From: Merdiplasma sp905207905 | GTDB taxonomy: Bacteria > Bacillota > Clostridia > Lachnospirales > Lachnospiraceae | Assembly (NCBI GenBank): GCA_902475025.1 | Contig: CABRXX010000009.1 | Span: 1 to 64,000 of the forward strand | Direction: 5' to 3' | Length of the DNA stretch: 64,000 nucleotides | Shown: positions 8,648 to 16,830 of the stretch, piece by piece | How the letters are laid out: the number at the start of each line of letters is the position of its first letter | Numbering within the stretch: position 1 is the stretch's first letter | The notes under the pieces: generated by a model | What the model saw: only the letters and a program-made list of their open reading frames with translations | What the model was told of the DNA's origin: nothing | Databases searched by the model: none | Translations under genes and position numbers: made by a program

Positions 8648-10263
8648 TACGGGTGCTGGTTGTGGATGACGAAATTTGGGTTTGTCAATTAATTAAAAAA
8701 ATTATAAATTGGGAAGAAATTGGTTTTATAATAATTGGAGAGGCACATGATGGCTTTGAAGCACTGAAAAAAATCAAAGACGAAAAGCCTGATTTGGTTC
8801 TAACAGACATAAGGATGCCTGGGATAGACGGTGTTACTTTGATAAAAAAAGTGCAGGAAGATAAATTGAAGACACAATTTATTATTATTAGTGGACACAG
8901 TGATTTTAGTTTTGCACAGGAAGCAATCAAATATGGTGCATTAGGTTATATATTAAAACCGATTGATGAGGAAGAATTGATTTTTTTCTTGCAAAAGATA
9001 AAAGAGAAGATTGCCAGTTTCAATGAAATAGAAACCATAAAGCAGGAATTAGGAGAAAAACTGTCAGTTAGTGTAAACCAATTAAGAGAGCAATTTTTTT
9101 TAAAATTATATAGTAATGAGTTTAAAGATACTAATCTTGATATAGATGGTATAAATAAAAAATATGTTTTTTCGTTTCAAAACGGAATATATCAGATAGT
9201 GTTGTATCAAATCGACTTTAAACATGAAATATATAGAAAGCGTAAAATAAATGAAATAATGCTGACTAATTTGGCGAGATATATTTCGCTCGTTTTCCAG
9301 GAAGAGTGTTTTGAAAACTATGTTTTTTTTCAAGATCAGCGTTTAATTCAGATAATAAATTATGATATAGAGAAGTATGATTTAATCTACAAAAAATTTG
9401 CACTATTGAGAAAGAAAATTAATGACGACCAAAAGCTTGAGGTTGGATATGAGTTAACGATTAGTCTTGGGATAGCAGTGAACTCAATAGAAAAATGGGG
9501 GGATTCTTTTGAATTAGCACAAAAGGGATTGTATATGCGTATTGCTTATAATTACGGAGAATTGATTGATATAGCCAAATATCCTTTTTTGAAATGCAAA
9601 ATTCAAGATATTTTTACAATAGAGGATGAAAAAAAGGTTGAAGGTTGTATAAAAAATTGTGATATAGATAATTTGATTTTAAATACGCATTTGATTTTGC
9701 GGAAAATTTTTTCTGAAAAATCAATAGGATCATTTTTGATAGTTAGTGTTGCAAAAGAAATATTGCGGATCTTTAGTAATGAATTAAAAAGAAAAGGGAT
9801 ATATACAGAGCAAATTCAGCAAGAACAGAAGAGAATTGAAAAAGAATTTGAAAATTGTTATAGAATTGAGCATATAGAAAAATATTTAGTAGAGATATTT
9901 AAATTCGCGAAGGAAAATTGTCATTTTCAATCGCGTAGTAGAACAGAAAAAATTATTGATATTGTAAAAAAATATGTAAGTGAGCACTATAATGAAGAGG
10001 TAAGTCTTAGTGCGATTGCAGATGAAGTTTCATTAAATCAAAAATATTTAGGAGAGTTGTTTAAAAAAGAGGTAGGAGTAAATTTTGGGGATTATCTATT
10101 GCAGTATAGAATGGATATGGCAGAAGTTTTGTTGAGAGACGTAAAGAATCGTGTAAATGAAGTTTCTTATATGGTAGGATATAAAGATCCAAAATATTTT
10201 GGAAAATTGTTTAAAAAGACAACAGGACTTTCGCCTGCAGAATACTGTAAGTTATTTTCATAG
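8644..10263 (+). CDS. Response regulator with AraC-type DNA-binding domain (YesN-like)
   Basis: A transcription factor of 539 residues. The N-terminal receiver domain has the acidic pair in VVDDE, the phospho-acceptor Asp in DLVLTDIRMPG (about residue 55) and the conserved Lys in ILKPID (about residue 106). A long, poorly conserved middle region follows. The C-terminal 100 residues form two AraC-type helix-turn-helix motifs (SLSAIADEVSLNQKYLGELFKK and VSYMVGYKDPKYFGKLFKK). It is coupled to the degenerate ATPase before it and to the kinase after it. It probably activates the ABC-glycyl radical enzyme genes in response to the extracellular substrate; that target is inference from gene order. 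Confidence 0.93.
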   Translation: MIRVLVVDDEIWVCQLIKKIINWEEIGFIIIGEAHDGFEALKKIKDEKPDLVLTDIRMPGIDGVTLIKKVQEDKLKTQFIIISGHSDFSFAQEAIKYGALGYILKPIDEEELIFFLQKIKEKIASFNEIETIKQELGEKLSVSVNQLREQFFLKLYSNEFKDTNLDIDGINKKYVFSFQNGIYQIVLYQIDFKHEIYRKRKINEIMLTNLARYISLVFQEECFENYVFFQDQRLIQIINYDIEKYDLIYKKFALLRKKINDDQKLEVGYELTISLGIAVNSIEKWGDSFELAQKGLYMRIAYNYGELIDIAKYPFLKCKIQDIFTIEDEKKVEGCIKNCDIDNLILNTHLILRKIFSEKSIGSFLIVSVAKEILRIFSNELKRKGIYTEQIQQEQKRIEKEFENCYRIEHIEKYLVEIFKFAKENCHFQSRSRTEKIIDIVKKYVSEHYNEEVSLSAIADEVSLNQKYLGELFKKEVGVNFGDYLLQYRMDMAEVLLRDVKNRVNEVSYMVGYKDPKYFGKLFKKTTGLSPAEYCKLFS

Positions 10264-10275
10264 AGGAGTTTAGGA

Positions 10276-11309
10276 GTGAAATGTAATAAAAAAAGGAAAT
10301 TGATGTTTAAACGTACTTTGATAGAAATCATGGTATGGCAAAGTATTGCTGGGTTAATTATACCGGTTATTTTGTGCTTTTTTATGTTTTGGTATAGGCA
10401 ATACGAACTGGTATGGCTGCTTTTGCTATGTATGGTTCTTCAAGTGTGTATCTATATAAATAATATTATATCTTATAAAAAGAAAATATATGATCTTTTG
10501 ATAATTGTTGAAAAAGTTATTCATGGATTTGCTACGGGAACTAGTGAAATAAATACAATACAAGTAAGCGAGGCAGATGAGCTGTATGATTTGTATCAGG
10601 ATTTGCAGTCTATTATGAGCACATTGGAAGAGCTGGCGGCAAGAGAGGCTGGAGCTGTTTTGATGAGGAAGCAGGCAGAATTAGATGCATTACAAAGTCA
10701 GATTAATCCACATTTTTTGTATAACACACTGGAAGTAATACGAGGGCAGGCGATTATGTATGGCATAAAGGATATTGAGGTAATGACAAAAGCTCTCTCA
10801 AATCTTTTCCGTTATAGCATTAGTAACAATGGGAACATGGTTCCTTTTTCCTGTGAACTAAAAAATATCGATAACTATTTAAAGATTCAACAATGTAGGT
10901 TTAACAATAGAATAAAAAAAATAGAGGATATTGATAGCGATACATTAGATTGTAAAATTCCTAAGTTATTGATACAACCATTGGTTGAAAATGCAATTTA
11001 TCATGGTCTTGAGCAAAAATTAGGAAAAGGTATCCTTATGCTGAAAGCATACCGAACGGAGGAAAGATTAATCATTCATGTGATTGATGACGGACTTGGT
11101 ATAGAAGAAAAAAATTGTATACAATAAATGAGACATTAAGAAAAGGTATTGCTTCAGAAAAATTGAAAAAAAGTGGAATGAGAATTGGTATTGCAAATGT
11201 AAATGAGAGAATTCGCCTTGCATTTGGGGAGGAATATGGATTGCGTTTGTATTCGACAGAAAATATTGGAACAGATGTAGAAATTATTCTACCTATTTGG
11301 AATAAATAA
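10276..11309 (+). pseudogene. YesM-like sensor histidine kinase, split by a frameshift in an A7 run
   Basis: Frame 1 (10276-11127, GTG start after GAGGAG) encodes two membrane segments around residues 14-65, a phospho-acceptor region QINPHFLYNTLE and the ATPase motifs LIQPLVENAIYHG and DDGLGIEE, then stops. The rest of the ATP-binding domain (KLYTINETLRKG, MRIGIANVNERI and GTDVEIILP) continues in another frame to 11309. The switch point is a run of seven A at 11108-11114; one additional A would restore a kinase of about 344 residues. The extracellular sensor domain usual in YesM is missing. The break may be a real mutation, phase variation, programmed slippage or a sequencing error in the homopolymer. 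Confidence 0.85.
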
Positions 11310-11443
11310 GGTCAAGCTATATAAGAAGTTGTTTTTGCTGATTGTAGAAAATAACTCAAAAAATGATTTGTTTAAAATGCATAGAAGAAATGTTGAAAAC
11401 AAGAGAATTTTGATGAAAATTAGATGGAATACACAATTTCTTA

Positions 11444-11472
11444 TTGACTTTGTTGCCAAACAATGATATATC
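11444..11472 (+). promoter_or_regulatory. Candidate sigma-A promoter upstream of the Ldh2-family gene
   Basis: The -35 box TTGACT (11444-11449) and the -10 box TATATC (11467-11472) are separated by 17 bases, predicting a start near 11479. It lies in the 324-base gap 11310-11633 between the kinase remnant and the dehydrogenase. That gap holds this promoter, a terminator hairpin and a palindrome (listed separately) but no convincing gene. Confidence 0.55.
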
Positions 11473-11509
11473 TATAGTAGAATATATATAGGAATTGCAA
11501 AGAGATGAG

Positions 11510-11553
11510 AGACAATGCAATGAACACGGTGTGTTTTTTGCGTTGTCTTTTTA
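11510..11553 (+). terminator. Intrinsic terminator in leader (possible attenuator)
   Basis: The stem pairs AGACAATGCAA (11510-11520) with TTGCGTTGTCT (11538-11548). It is extended inside by GAACAC/GTGTTT around a GGT loop and followed by a T-run. It lies about 30 bases after the predicted start and 80 bases before the dehydrogenase gene, so it would either end a short RNA or act as a regulated attenuator. Confidence 0.65.
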
Positions 11554-11579
11554 TTATGCCCAAAATTATGATGGTACAT

Positions 11580-11596
11580 AACGGGCCTGGCCCGTT
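11580..11596. promoter_or_regulatory. 17-bp perfect palindrome, operator-like
   Basis: AACGGGCC and GGCCCGTT are exact complements around a single T, about 38 bases before the dehydrogenase start. The odd-length, single-centre symmetry is typical of a dimeric repressor site, though it could also be a short RNA hairpin near the ribosome site. The binding protein is unknown. Confidence 0.4.
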
Positions 11597-11633
11597 CAAT
11601 AAATATAAGGATAGATGTTAAGGAGGTTTTATC

Positions 11634-12752
11634 ATGCAGAAAGAAACGAGACCCTTTGTTCCCTGGAAACTGGTAGATGATTTTATGACAGCAGTTTTTG
11701 TAAAGCTGGGTGTGCCGGAGGAGGATGCACGGCTGTGTTCAGATGTTCTGTTGCAGAGTGACAGATGGGGAATAGAAAGTCATGGGTGCAACCGTTTTAA
11801 ACCCATCTATATTGATCGTATCCGCAAGGGCATTCTGAATCCTGTTACAAAGGTGGATGTGTTAAAAGAGACGCCTACGACAGCAGTGCTGGATGCCAAT
11901 GACGGAATGGGTATGGTGGCAAGTAAGAAAGCTATGGATATGTGTATTGAAAAGGCACATACATACGGAATGGGCATGGTGGCAGTGCGGAATTCTTCTC
12001 ATTATGGCATCGCAGGTTACTGGGCTAATCTTGCGGCAAAAGAAAATATGATCGGTATTACTGGAACCAACGCAAGACCCTCCATTGCCCCCACTTTTGG
12101 TGTAGAAAATATGATGGGAACCAATCCCCTGACCTTTGCGATGCCTACAGATGAAGAGTTCCCCTTCCTGCTTGACTGTGCTACTTCCATCATCCAGAAC
12201 GGCAAAATCGAATATTATGCCAGAATCGGCAAGGATACACCGGCAGGAATGGTGATTGGCAGGGATGGATCGACCTTAACAGACAGTGCACAGATTCTTA
12301 AAGATTTGCGCAGCGGAAAAGCCGCATTGGCTCCACTGGGAGGCATCGGTGAGACCTTTGCCGGATATAAGGGGTATGGATATGCGGCTGTGGTGGAGAT
12401 CCTTTCAGCTGCACTGCAGTCCGGTATTTTCCTGAAAGCTCTGGATGGAAAGGACGAGAACGGCAATATCCGTCCCTACCATTTAGGCCATTTCTTTATT
12501 GCCATTGATACAGATGCATTTATGGGAGCTGAAGCATTTAAAAAGACCACAGGGGATATTTTGAGAAATCTGAGAAATTCCCAGAAGGCTCCAGGGCAGG
12601 AACGTATCTATACAGCAGGAGAGAAAGAGCATGATGTATGGCTGTACCGAAAAGATAAAGGTGTTCCCATGACAGAGGCGGTGCAGAAAGAATTTATGCA
12701 GCTGCGTGATGAATTAGGTTTGGCAGAATTCAAATTTCCTTTTGAAGCATAA
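11634..12752 (+). CDS. Ldh2-family NAD(P)-dependent malate/lactate-type dehydrogenase
   Basis: A 372-residue oxidoreductase of the Ldh_2 (YlbC/AllD/ComC) family, which interconverts 2-hydroxyacids such as malate, lactate, ureidoglycolate or sulfolactate and their keto acids. Family landmarks are DRWGIESHGCNRF (about residue 45), AVRNSSHYGIAGYWA (catalytic His region, about residue 124), TGTNARPSIAPTFG and GTNPLTFAMPT. The start follows AAGGAGG. Malic enzyme is immediately downstream, so a role in C4-acid metabolism is likely, but the exact substrate within the family cannot be fixed from sequence alone. Confidence 0.9.
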   Translation: MQKETRPFVPWKLVDDFMTAVFVKLGVPEEDARLCSDVLLQSDRWGIESHGCNRFKPIYIDRIRKGILNPVTKVDVLKETPTTAVLDANDGMGMVASKKAMDMCIEKAHTYGMGMVAVRNSSHYGIAGYWANLAAKENMIGITGTNARPSIAPTFGVENMMGTNPLTFAMPTDEEFPFLLDCATSIIQNGKIEYYARIGKDTPAGMVIGRDGSTLTDSAQILKDLRSGKAALAPLGGIGETFAGYKGYGYAAVVEILSAALQSGIFLKALDGKDENGNIRPYHLGHFFIAIDTDAFMGAEAFKKTTGDILRNLRNSQKAPGQERIYTAGEKEHDVWLYRKDKGVPMTEAVQKEFMQLRDELGLAEFKFPFEA

Positions 12753-12791
12753 GAGAAGCAGAAAAGATGGAAGGTTATGAGGAGGGGAAAT

Positions 12792-13967
12792 ATGGATTAT
12801 GCAAGTGAATCTTTAAAGAAACATAGTGAGTGGCAGGGAAAAATTGAAGTGATCAGCCGCGTGCCTGTTTCTACCAAGGAAGATCTGGCGTTGGCGTACA
12901 CCCCAGGGGTTGCACAGCCATGTCTGGAAATACAAAACGATTTGGATAAAAGTTATGAGCTGACGAGACGACACAATATGTGTGCCGTTATTACAGACGG
13001 TTCGGCGGTTCTGGGGCTGGGAGATATCGGACCCGAAGCGGGAATGCCAGTTATGGAGGGGAAAAGCGTTTTATTTAAAGCTTTCGGAGATGTGGATGCC
13101 TTTCCTCTATGCATAAAGACAAAAGACGTGGATGAATTTGTGAATACAGTATACTTATTGTCCGGTTCTTTTGGGGGCATCAATCTGGAGGATATTTCTG
13201 CGCCGCGCTGTTTTGAGATTGAGCGGAAATTAAAAGAAAAATGCGATATTCCGATTTTTCACGATGATCAGCATGGAACGGCTATTATTACTTTAGCAGG
13301 ACTTTTGAATGCGCTGAAAGTTGTGGGAAAAGAGAAAGAAAAGGTAAGGGTTGTTACCTCAGGGGCAGGAGCGGCAGCAGTTTCCATTGTAAAATTACTT
13401 TTGTCTGCAGGTTTCCCCAATATTGTGATGTGCGACCGCATTGGGGCAATCTATGAAGGCCGCAAAGAAGGCATGAACTGGATCAAAGAGGAAATGGCTC
13501 AGTGTACGAACCGGGAAAAGAAACGGGGAACCTTGGCGGAAATGCTGGTTGGGACGGACATTTTTATCGGAGTTTCAGCTCCGGGACTGATGACTGGTGA
13601 GATGGTAAAATCCATGGCAAAGGATGCGATTATTTTTGCCTGTGCTAATCCTACGCCGGAAATTTTCCCGGATGAGGCGAAGGCGGCTGGTGCGAAAGTG
13701 GTGGCAACAGGAAGAAGCGACTTCCCCAATCAGATTAATAACGTTCTGGCATTCCCTGGCGTATTTCGGGGAACCTTTGATGTGCGGGCCAGAGATATCA
13801 ATGAAGAAATGAAGATGGCGGCAGCCAAAGCGCTTGCAGAATTAATACCGGAAGAGGAGTTGGATGCAGATTATATTATTCCCAAGGCTTTTGATCCCAG
13901 GGTAGGAAAAGCAGTGGCAAGTGCAGTGGCAAAGGCTGCAAAAGATTCTGGGGTTGCAAGAATCTGA
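12792..13967 (+). CDS. Malic enzyme (malate to pyruvate, NAD(P)-dependent)
   Basis: A 391-residue short-form bacterial malic enzyme that oxidatively decarboxylates malate to pyruvate. The motifs are the substrate-binding segment LALAYTPGVAQPCLEI, the active-site block ITDGSAVLGLGDIGPEAGMP, the metal site IPIFHDDQHGTAI and the dinucleotide-binding region VVTSGAGAAAVSI. The start at 12792 is preferred over an in-frame ATG at 12777 because GGAGGGG precedes it. It is only about 40 bases from the dehydrogenase gene and probably co-transcribed. Together the two could funnel malate either to oxaloacetate or to pyruvate. Confidence 0.96.
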   Translation: MDYASESLKKHSEWQGKIEVISRVPVSTKEDLALAYTPGVAQPCLEIQNDLDKSYELTRRHNMCAVITDGSAVLGLGDIGPEAGMPVMEGKSVLFKAFGDVDAFPLCIKTKDVDEFVNTVYLLSGSFGGINLEDISAPRCFEIERKLKEKCDIPIFHDDQHGTAIITLAGLLNALKVVGKEKEKVRVVTSGAGAAAVSIVKLLLSAGFPNIVMCDRIGAIYEGRKEGMNWIKEEMAQCTNREKKRGTLAEMLVGTDIFIGVSAPGLMTGEMVKSMAKDAIIFACANPTPEIFPDEAKAAGAKVVATGRSDFPNQINNVLAFPGVFRGTFDVRARDINEEMKMAAAKALAELIPEEELDADYIIPKAFDPRVGKAVASAVAKAAKDSGVARI

Positions 13968-13995
13968 CAGATAGGATAATCTAATTGTAGCACTT

Positions 13996-14039
13996 GTATA
14001 TTTGTTTCATAGGAATTCCTTCCTATGAAACAAATATAC
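13996..14039 (+). repeat. Dispersed palindromic repeat, copy 1 (stem-loop with CATAGGA/TCCTATG arms)
   Basis: Arms 13996-14014 and 14021-14039 are perfect 19-bp complements. The stem is followed by CTCCGCAGGATTGCACTGCGGCAG (14040-14063, quoted only as a variant of the family tail ending GCACTGCGGCGG). The same architecture recurs at 34.3-34.7, 36.0, 56.5 (minus strand) and 58.4 kb. Here it lies between malic enzyme and glpP and may also act as a transcript end. Confidence 0.75.
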
Positions 14040-14140
14040 TCCGCAGGATTGCACTGCGGCAGACAGGACAGGCGTTGCTGCGATAAAAGAGGCAGTACCT
14101 GTCTATCCTCATATTTTGAAAAAGACATCGGAGGTATGAC

Positions 14141-14722
14141 ATGAAAAAGGAGAGTATTCTGGAACAATTTGAGGATTATCCCATTATTGCTGCAATTAAG
14201 GATGAAGCCGGCCTGGAGAAATGTTTGGAGTTAGGCTCAGAGGTACAAATAGTATTTGTGCTGTATGGAGATCTCTGCAATATTGGAACAATCGTGGAGC
14301 GGCTGAAAGCAGGGGGGAAGACTGTGATGATTCATCTTGATCTGATCAGCGGTTTGGGAAGCAGAGAAATTGTGATAGACTATATTCAGAAAACAACAAA
14401 AGCGGACGGGATCATATCCACAAAGCCCGCTTTGATCAAGAGGGCAAAAGAGCTGAACTATTTTGCAATTATGCGTTTTTTTATGCTGGATTCCATGGCT
14501 TATGCCAATGTGAAAAAGCAGATCGAAAATGTAAAACCGGATATGATTGAGATTATTCCAGGGGCAATGCCCAAGGTGATCTCTAAGCTTTGTGAATTTA
14601 TTGAAGGAAAGGTGCCGGTGATTGCAGGGGGCATGATCACGGATAAGGAAGATACAATGAATGCGCTGAACGCAGGGGCGACAGCGATTTCTACCACAAG
14701 ACAGAGTGTCTGGTTTGTATAA
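14141..14722 (+). CDS. glpP: Glycerol-3-phosphate-responsive antiterminator GlpP
   Basis: A 193-residue RNA-binding regulator with a TIM-barrel-like fold that, with glycerol-3-phosphate, prevents early termination of glp transcripts in Firmicutes. Recognised from DYPIIAAIKDEAGLEKCL at the N-terminus, VMIHLDLISGLG in the middle, ADGIISTKPALIKRAKEL, and PVIAGGMITDKED near the C-terminus. The length is standard. The start follows CGGAGG. The glycerol kinase gene follows by 64 bases, which fits regulation of glycerol use. No glycerol facilitator or glycerol-3-phosphate dehydrogenase is in the window. Confidence 0.93.
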   Translation: MKKESILEQFEDYPIIAAIKDEAGLEKCLELGSEVQIVFVLYGDLCNIGTIVERLKAGGKTVMIHLDLISGLGSREIVIDYIQKTTKADGIISTKPALIKRAKELNYFAIMRFFMLDSMAYANVKKQIENVKPDMIEIIPGAMPKVISKLCEFIEGKVPVIAGGMITDKEDTMNALNAGATAISTTRQSVWFV

Positions 14723-14786
14723 GGCGTCTCGGACAGGTTAGAGTGGCGGAAGGTTAAAATGGTATTTATGGAGGAGAGAAGGAAGT

Positions 14787-16283
14787 ATGGCAAAGTATGT
14801 AATGGCATTGGATGCGGGGACTACTAGCAACAGGTGTATTTTATTTAATGAAAAGGGGCAGATGTGCAGCGTAGCACAGCGGGAGTTTCGGCAGATTTTT
14901 CCTAAGCCGGGTTGGGTAGAGCATGACGCCAATGAGATCTGGGCCAGCCAGCTGGGGGTGGCTGTGGAAGCCATGAATATGATCGATGCATCGGCGGAAG
15001 ATATTGCGGCCATTGGTATTACGAATCAAAGAGAAACTACTATTCTATGGGACAAAAATACCGGCGAGCCGGTGTATAATGCCATTGTATGGCAATGCCG
15101 CCGGACATCGGAGTACTGCGATACTTTGAAGGAAAAAGGTCTGACAGAAAAATTCAGGAAGAAAACAGGTCTGGTGATTGACGCATATTTTTCTGCCACA
15201 AAGATTAAATGGATTCTTGATAACGTTCCGGGAGTGCGTCAGAGGGCAGAAAAGGGAGAACTGCTGTTTGGAACCGTGGAGACCTGGCTGATCTGGAAAC
15301 TAACCAAGGGAAGAGTCCATGTGACAGACTATTCCAATGCAGCCAGAACGATGCTTTTTAATATTAACACTTTGGAATGGGATGATGAGATATTAGAGGA
15401 GCTGGAGATTCCCAAATCCATACTGCCAAAAGCAATGCCCAGCAGCCAGGTATATGGAATGGCAGATCCTGCATTTTTGGGAGGAGAAATTCCCATTGCT
15501 GGGGCAGCAGGAGACCAACAGTCCGCACTTTTCGGGCAAACCTGTTTTCAGGCAGGGGATGCAAAGAGTACCTATGGAACAGGGTGTTTTCTTTTGATGA
15601 ATACAGGAGAAAAACTGGTATTTTCAGAAAACGGCCTGATTACTACCATCGCCTGGGGGCTGGATGGAAAGGTTACTTATGCCCTGGAAGGGTCTGTGTT
15701 TGTGGCCGGTGCAGCCATACAGTGGCTTCGAGATGAGATGCGCATTATTGATTCGGCGGAGGATTCTGAATATATGGCCAAAAAGGTAAAGGATACCAAC
15801 GGCTGTTATGTGGTTCCTGCCTTTACGGGCCTTGGGGCTCCTTACTGGGACCAGTATGCAAGGGGAACCATTGTGGGTATTACCAGAGGGGTGAATAAAT
15901 ACCATATTATCCGCGCTACCCTGGAATCTTTGGCCTATCAGGTGAATGATGTTCTGGTTGCGATGAAGGCAGATTCGGGCATTGCTCTTTCTTCTTTGAA
16001 GGTAGACGGGGGAGCCAGCGCCAACAATTTCCTGATGCAAACTCAGGCAGATATTATTAATGTGCCTGTGAATCGGCCTCAATGCGTGGAGACTACGGCT
16101 ATGGGCGCAGCATATCTTGCAGGGCTGGCAGTAGGGTACTGGAAAGATCTGGAAGACATTAAAAGCAACTGGATAGTTGATCGAACCTTTGCGCCGGCTC
16201 TGGAAGAAAAAAAGCGTGAAGAACGAATCCGCGGTTGGAAAAAAGCAGTGAAATATGCTTACGGATGGGCAAAAGAGAATTAG
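14787..16283 (+). CDS. glpK: Glycerol kinase
   Basis: An FGGY-family kinase of 498 residues that phosphorylates glycerol to glycerol-3-phosphate in the cytoplasm. It has the glycerol-kinase form of the first phosphate loop (ALDAGTTSNRCILF), the substrate segment ITNQRETTILWD, VWQCRRTSEYC, the hallmark SYGTGCFLL-type loop (STYGTGCFLLMNTG), and LKVDGGASANNFLMQ. The His that is phosphorylated in some Firmicutes GlpK enzymes cannot be judged with certainty here. It is preceded by glpP and followed by a terminator hairpin, giving a two-gene glycerol unit. Confidence 0.97.
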   Translation: MAKYVMALDAGTTSNRCILFNEKGQMCSVAQREFRQIFPKPGWVEHDANEIWASQLGVAVEAMNMIDASAEDIAAIGITNQRETTILWDKNTGEPVYNAIVWQCRRTSEYCDTLKEKGLTEKFRKKTGLVIDAYFSATKIKWILDNVPGVRQRAEKGELLFGTVETWLIWKLTKGRVHVTDYSNAARTMLFNINTLEWDDEILEELEIPKSILPKAMPSSQVYGMADPAFLGGEIPIAGAAGDQQSALFGQTCFQAGDAKSTYGTGCFLLMNTGEKLVFSENGLITTIAWGLDGKVTYALEGSVFVAGAAIQWLRDEMRIIDSAEDSEYMAKKVKDTNGCYVVPAFTGLGAPYWDQYARGTIVGITRGVNKYHIIRATLESLAYQVNDVLVAMKADSGIALSSLKVDGGASANNFLMQTQADIINVPVNRPQCVETTAMGAAYLAGLAVGYWKDLEDIKSNWIVDRTFAPALEEKKREERIRGWKKAVKYAYGWAKEN

Positions 16284-16315
16284 ATACTTTTTGGACAAAA
16301 AATAAAAGATGATGG

Positions 16316-16363
16316 AAAAGCCATTGTGATTAGTGTCTTGCGACAACGATTGCAATGGCTTTT
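16316..16363 (+). terminator. Terminator-like hairpin after glpK
   Basis: AAAAGCCATTG (16316-16326) pairs exactly with CAATGGCTTTT (16353-16363), giving an A-tract/T-tract stem that could work in either direction. The T-tract is short, so efficiency is uncertain. The gap 16284-16830 (547 bases) further contains a palindrome and a leader terminator, listed next, and no gene. Confidence 0.6.
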
Positions 16364-16443
16364 GAATTTAGGTTTGGGTGGATGAAAATTTCAGGTTGGT
16401 TTTGATGCTGAAAACATAAAGTACATAGGAATGTTAGTTGTAC

Positions 16444-16462
16444 TATGTGCAAATTGCACATA
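16444..16462. promoter_or_regulatory. 19-bp palindrome TATGTGCAA-A-TTGCACATA, operator-like
   Basis: Two exact 9-base half-sites around one A. A related half-site (TTGTGCAA) recurs near 16565. This looks like a site for a dimeric regulator of the downstream importer operon. The symmetry is seen directly; the regulator is unknown. Confidence 0.5.
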
Positions 16463-16694
16463 ACGTGGAAAAATTTTTTTCGTATTGAAAATTAGAAATG
16501 TTTGAATGGGTAATAATAACAGAATATCTGAAAACGTTTATCAATTCCGAAAAAAAACAGATATTGTGCAAAATTAACAAAAATAGAACAATATGAAAAA
16601 AGTATATTAAAAAATAGACGGAATAATGCTATCCTTATGATAAGGCTAATGTGAAATATGACAAATAGTTATTGAAATGGTACAGAATTATCCG

Positions 16695-16771
16695 TGGAGA
16701 AGAAGAGTAGGGATAGTTATGTGAGCCGTTTATGGCTTGTTTAACTTTACTATTTTTCTTCTCCATTTTTT
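16695..16771 (+). terminator. Leader terminator upstream of the branched-chain-type importer operon
   Basis: TGGAGAAGAA (16695-16704) pairs exactly with TTCTTCTCCA (16756-16765), with further imperfect pairing inside, followed directly by TTTTTTG. It lies 60 bases before the binding-protein gene and after a long A+T-rich region that presumably holds the promoter. The position is that of an attenuator; the signal that would relieve it is not evident. Confidence 0.65.
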
Positions 16772-16830
16772 GTTTGAAGAGCATAAAGCGATATGCTATA
16801 AAAAATATAATTTTTTTAAGGAGGGAAAAA

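Noticed and set aside
16528..16546. Catabolite-response (cre) site TGAAAACGTTTATCA
   Set aside because: The CG-centred core is close, but one extra base breaks the symmetry required by the consensus.
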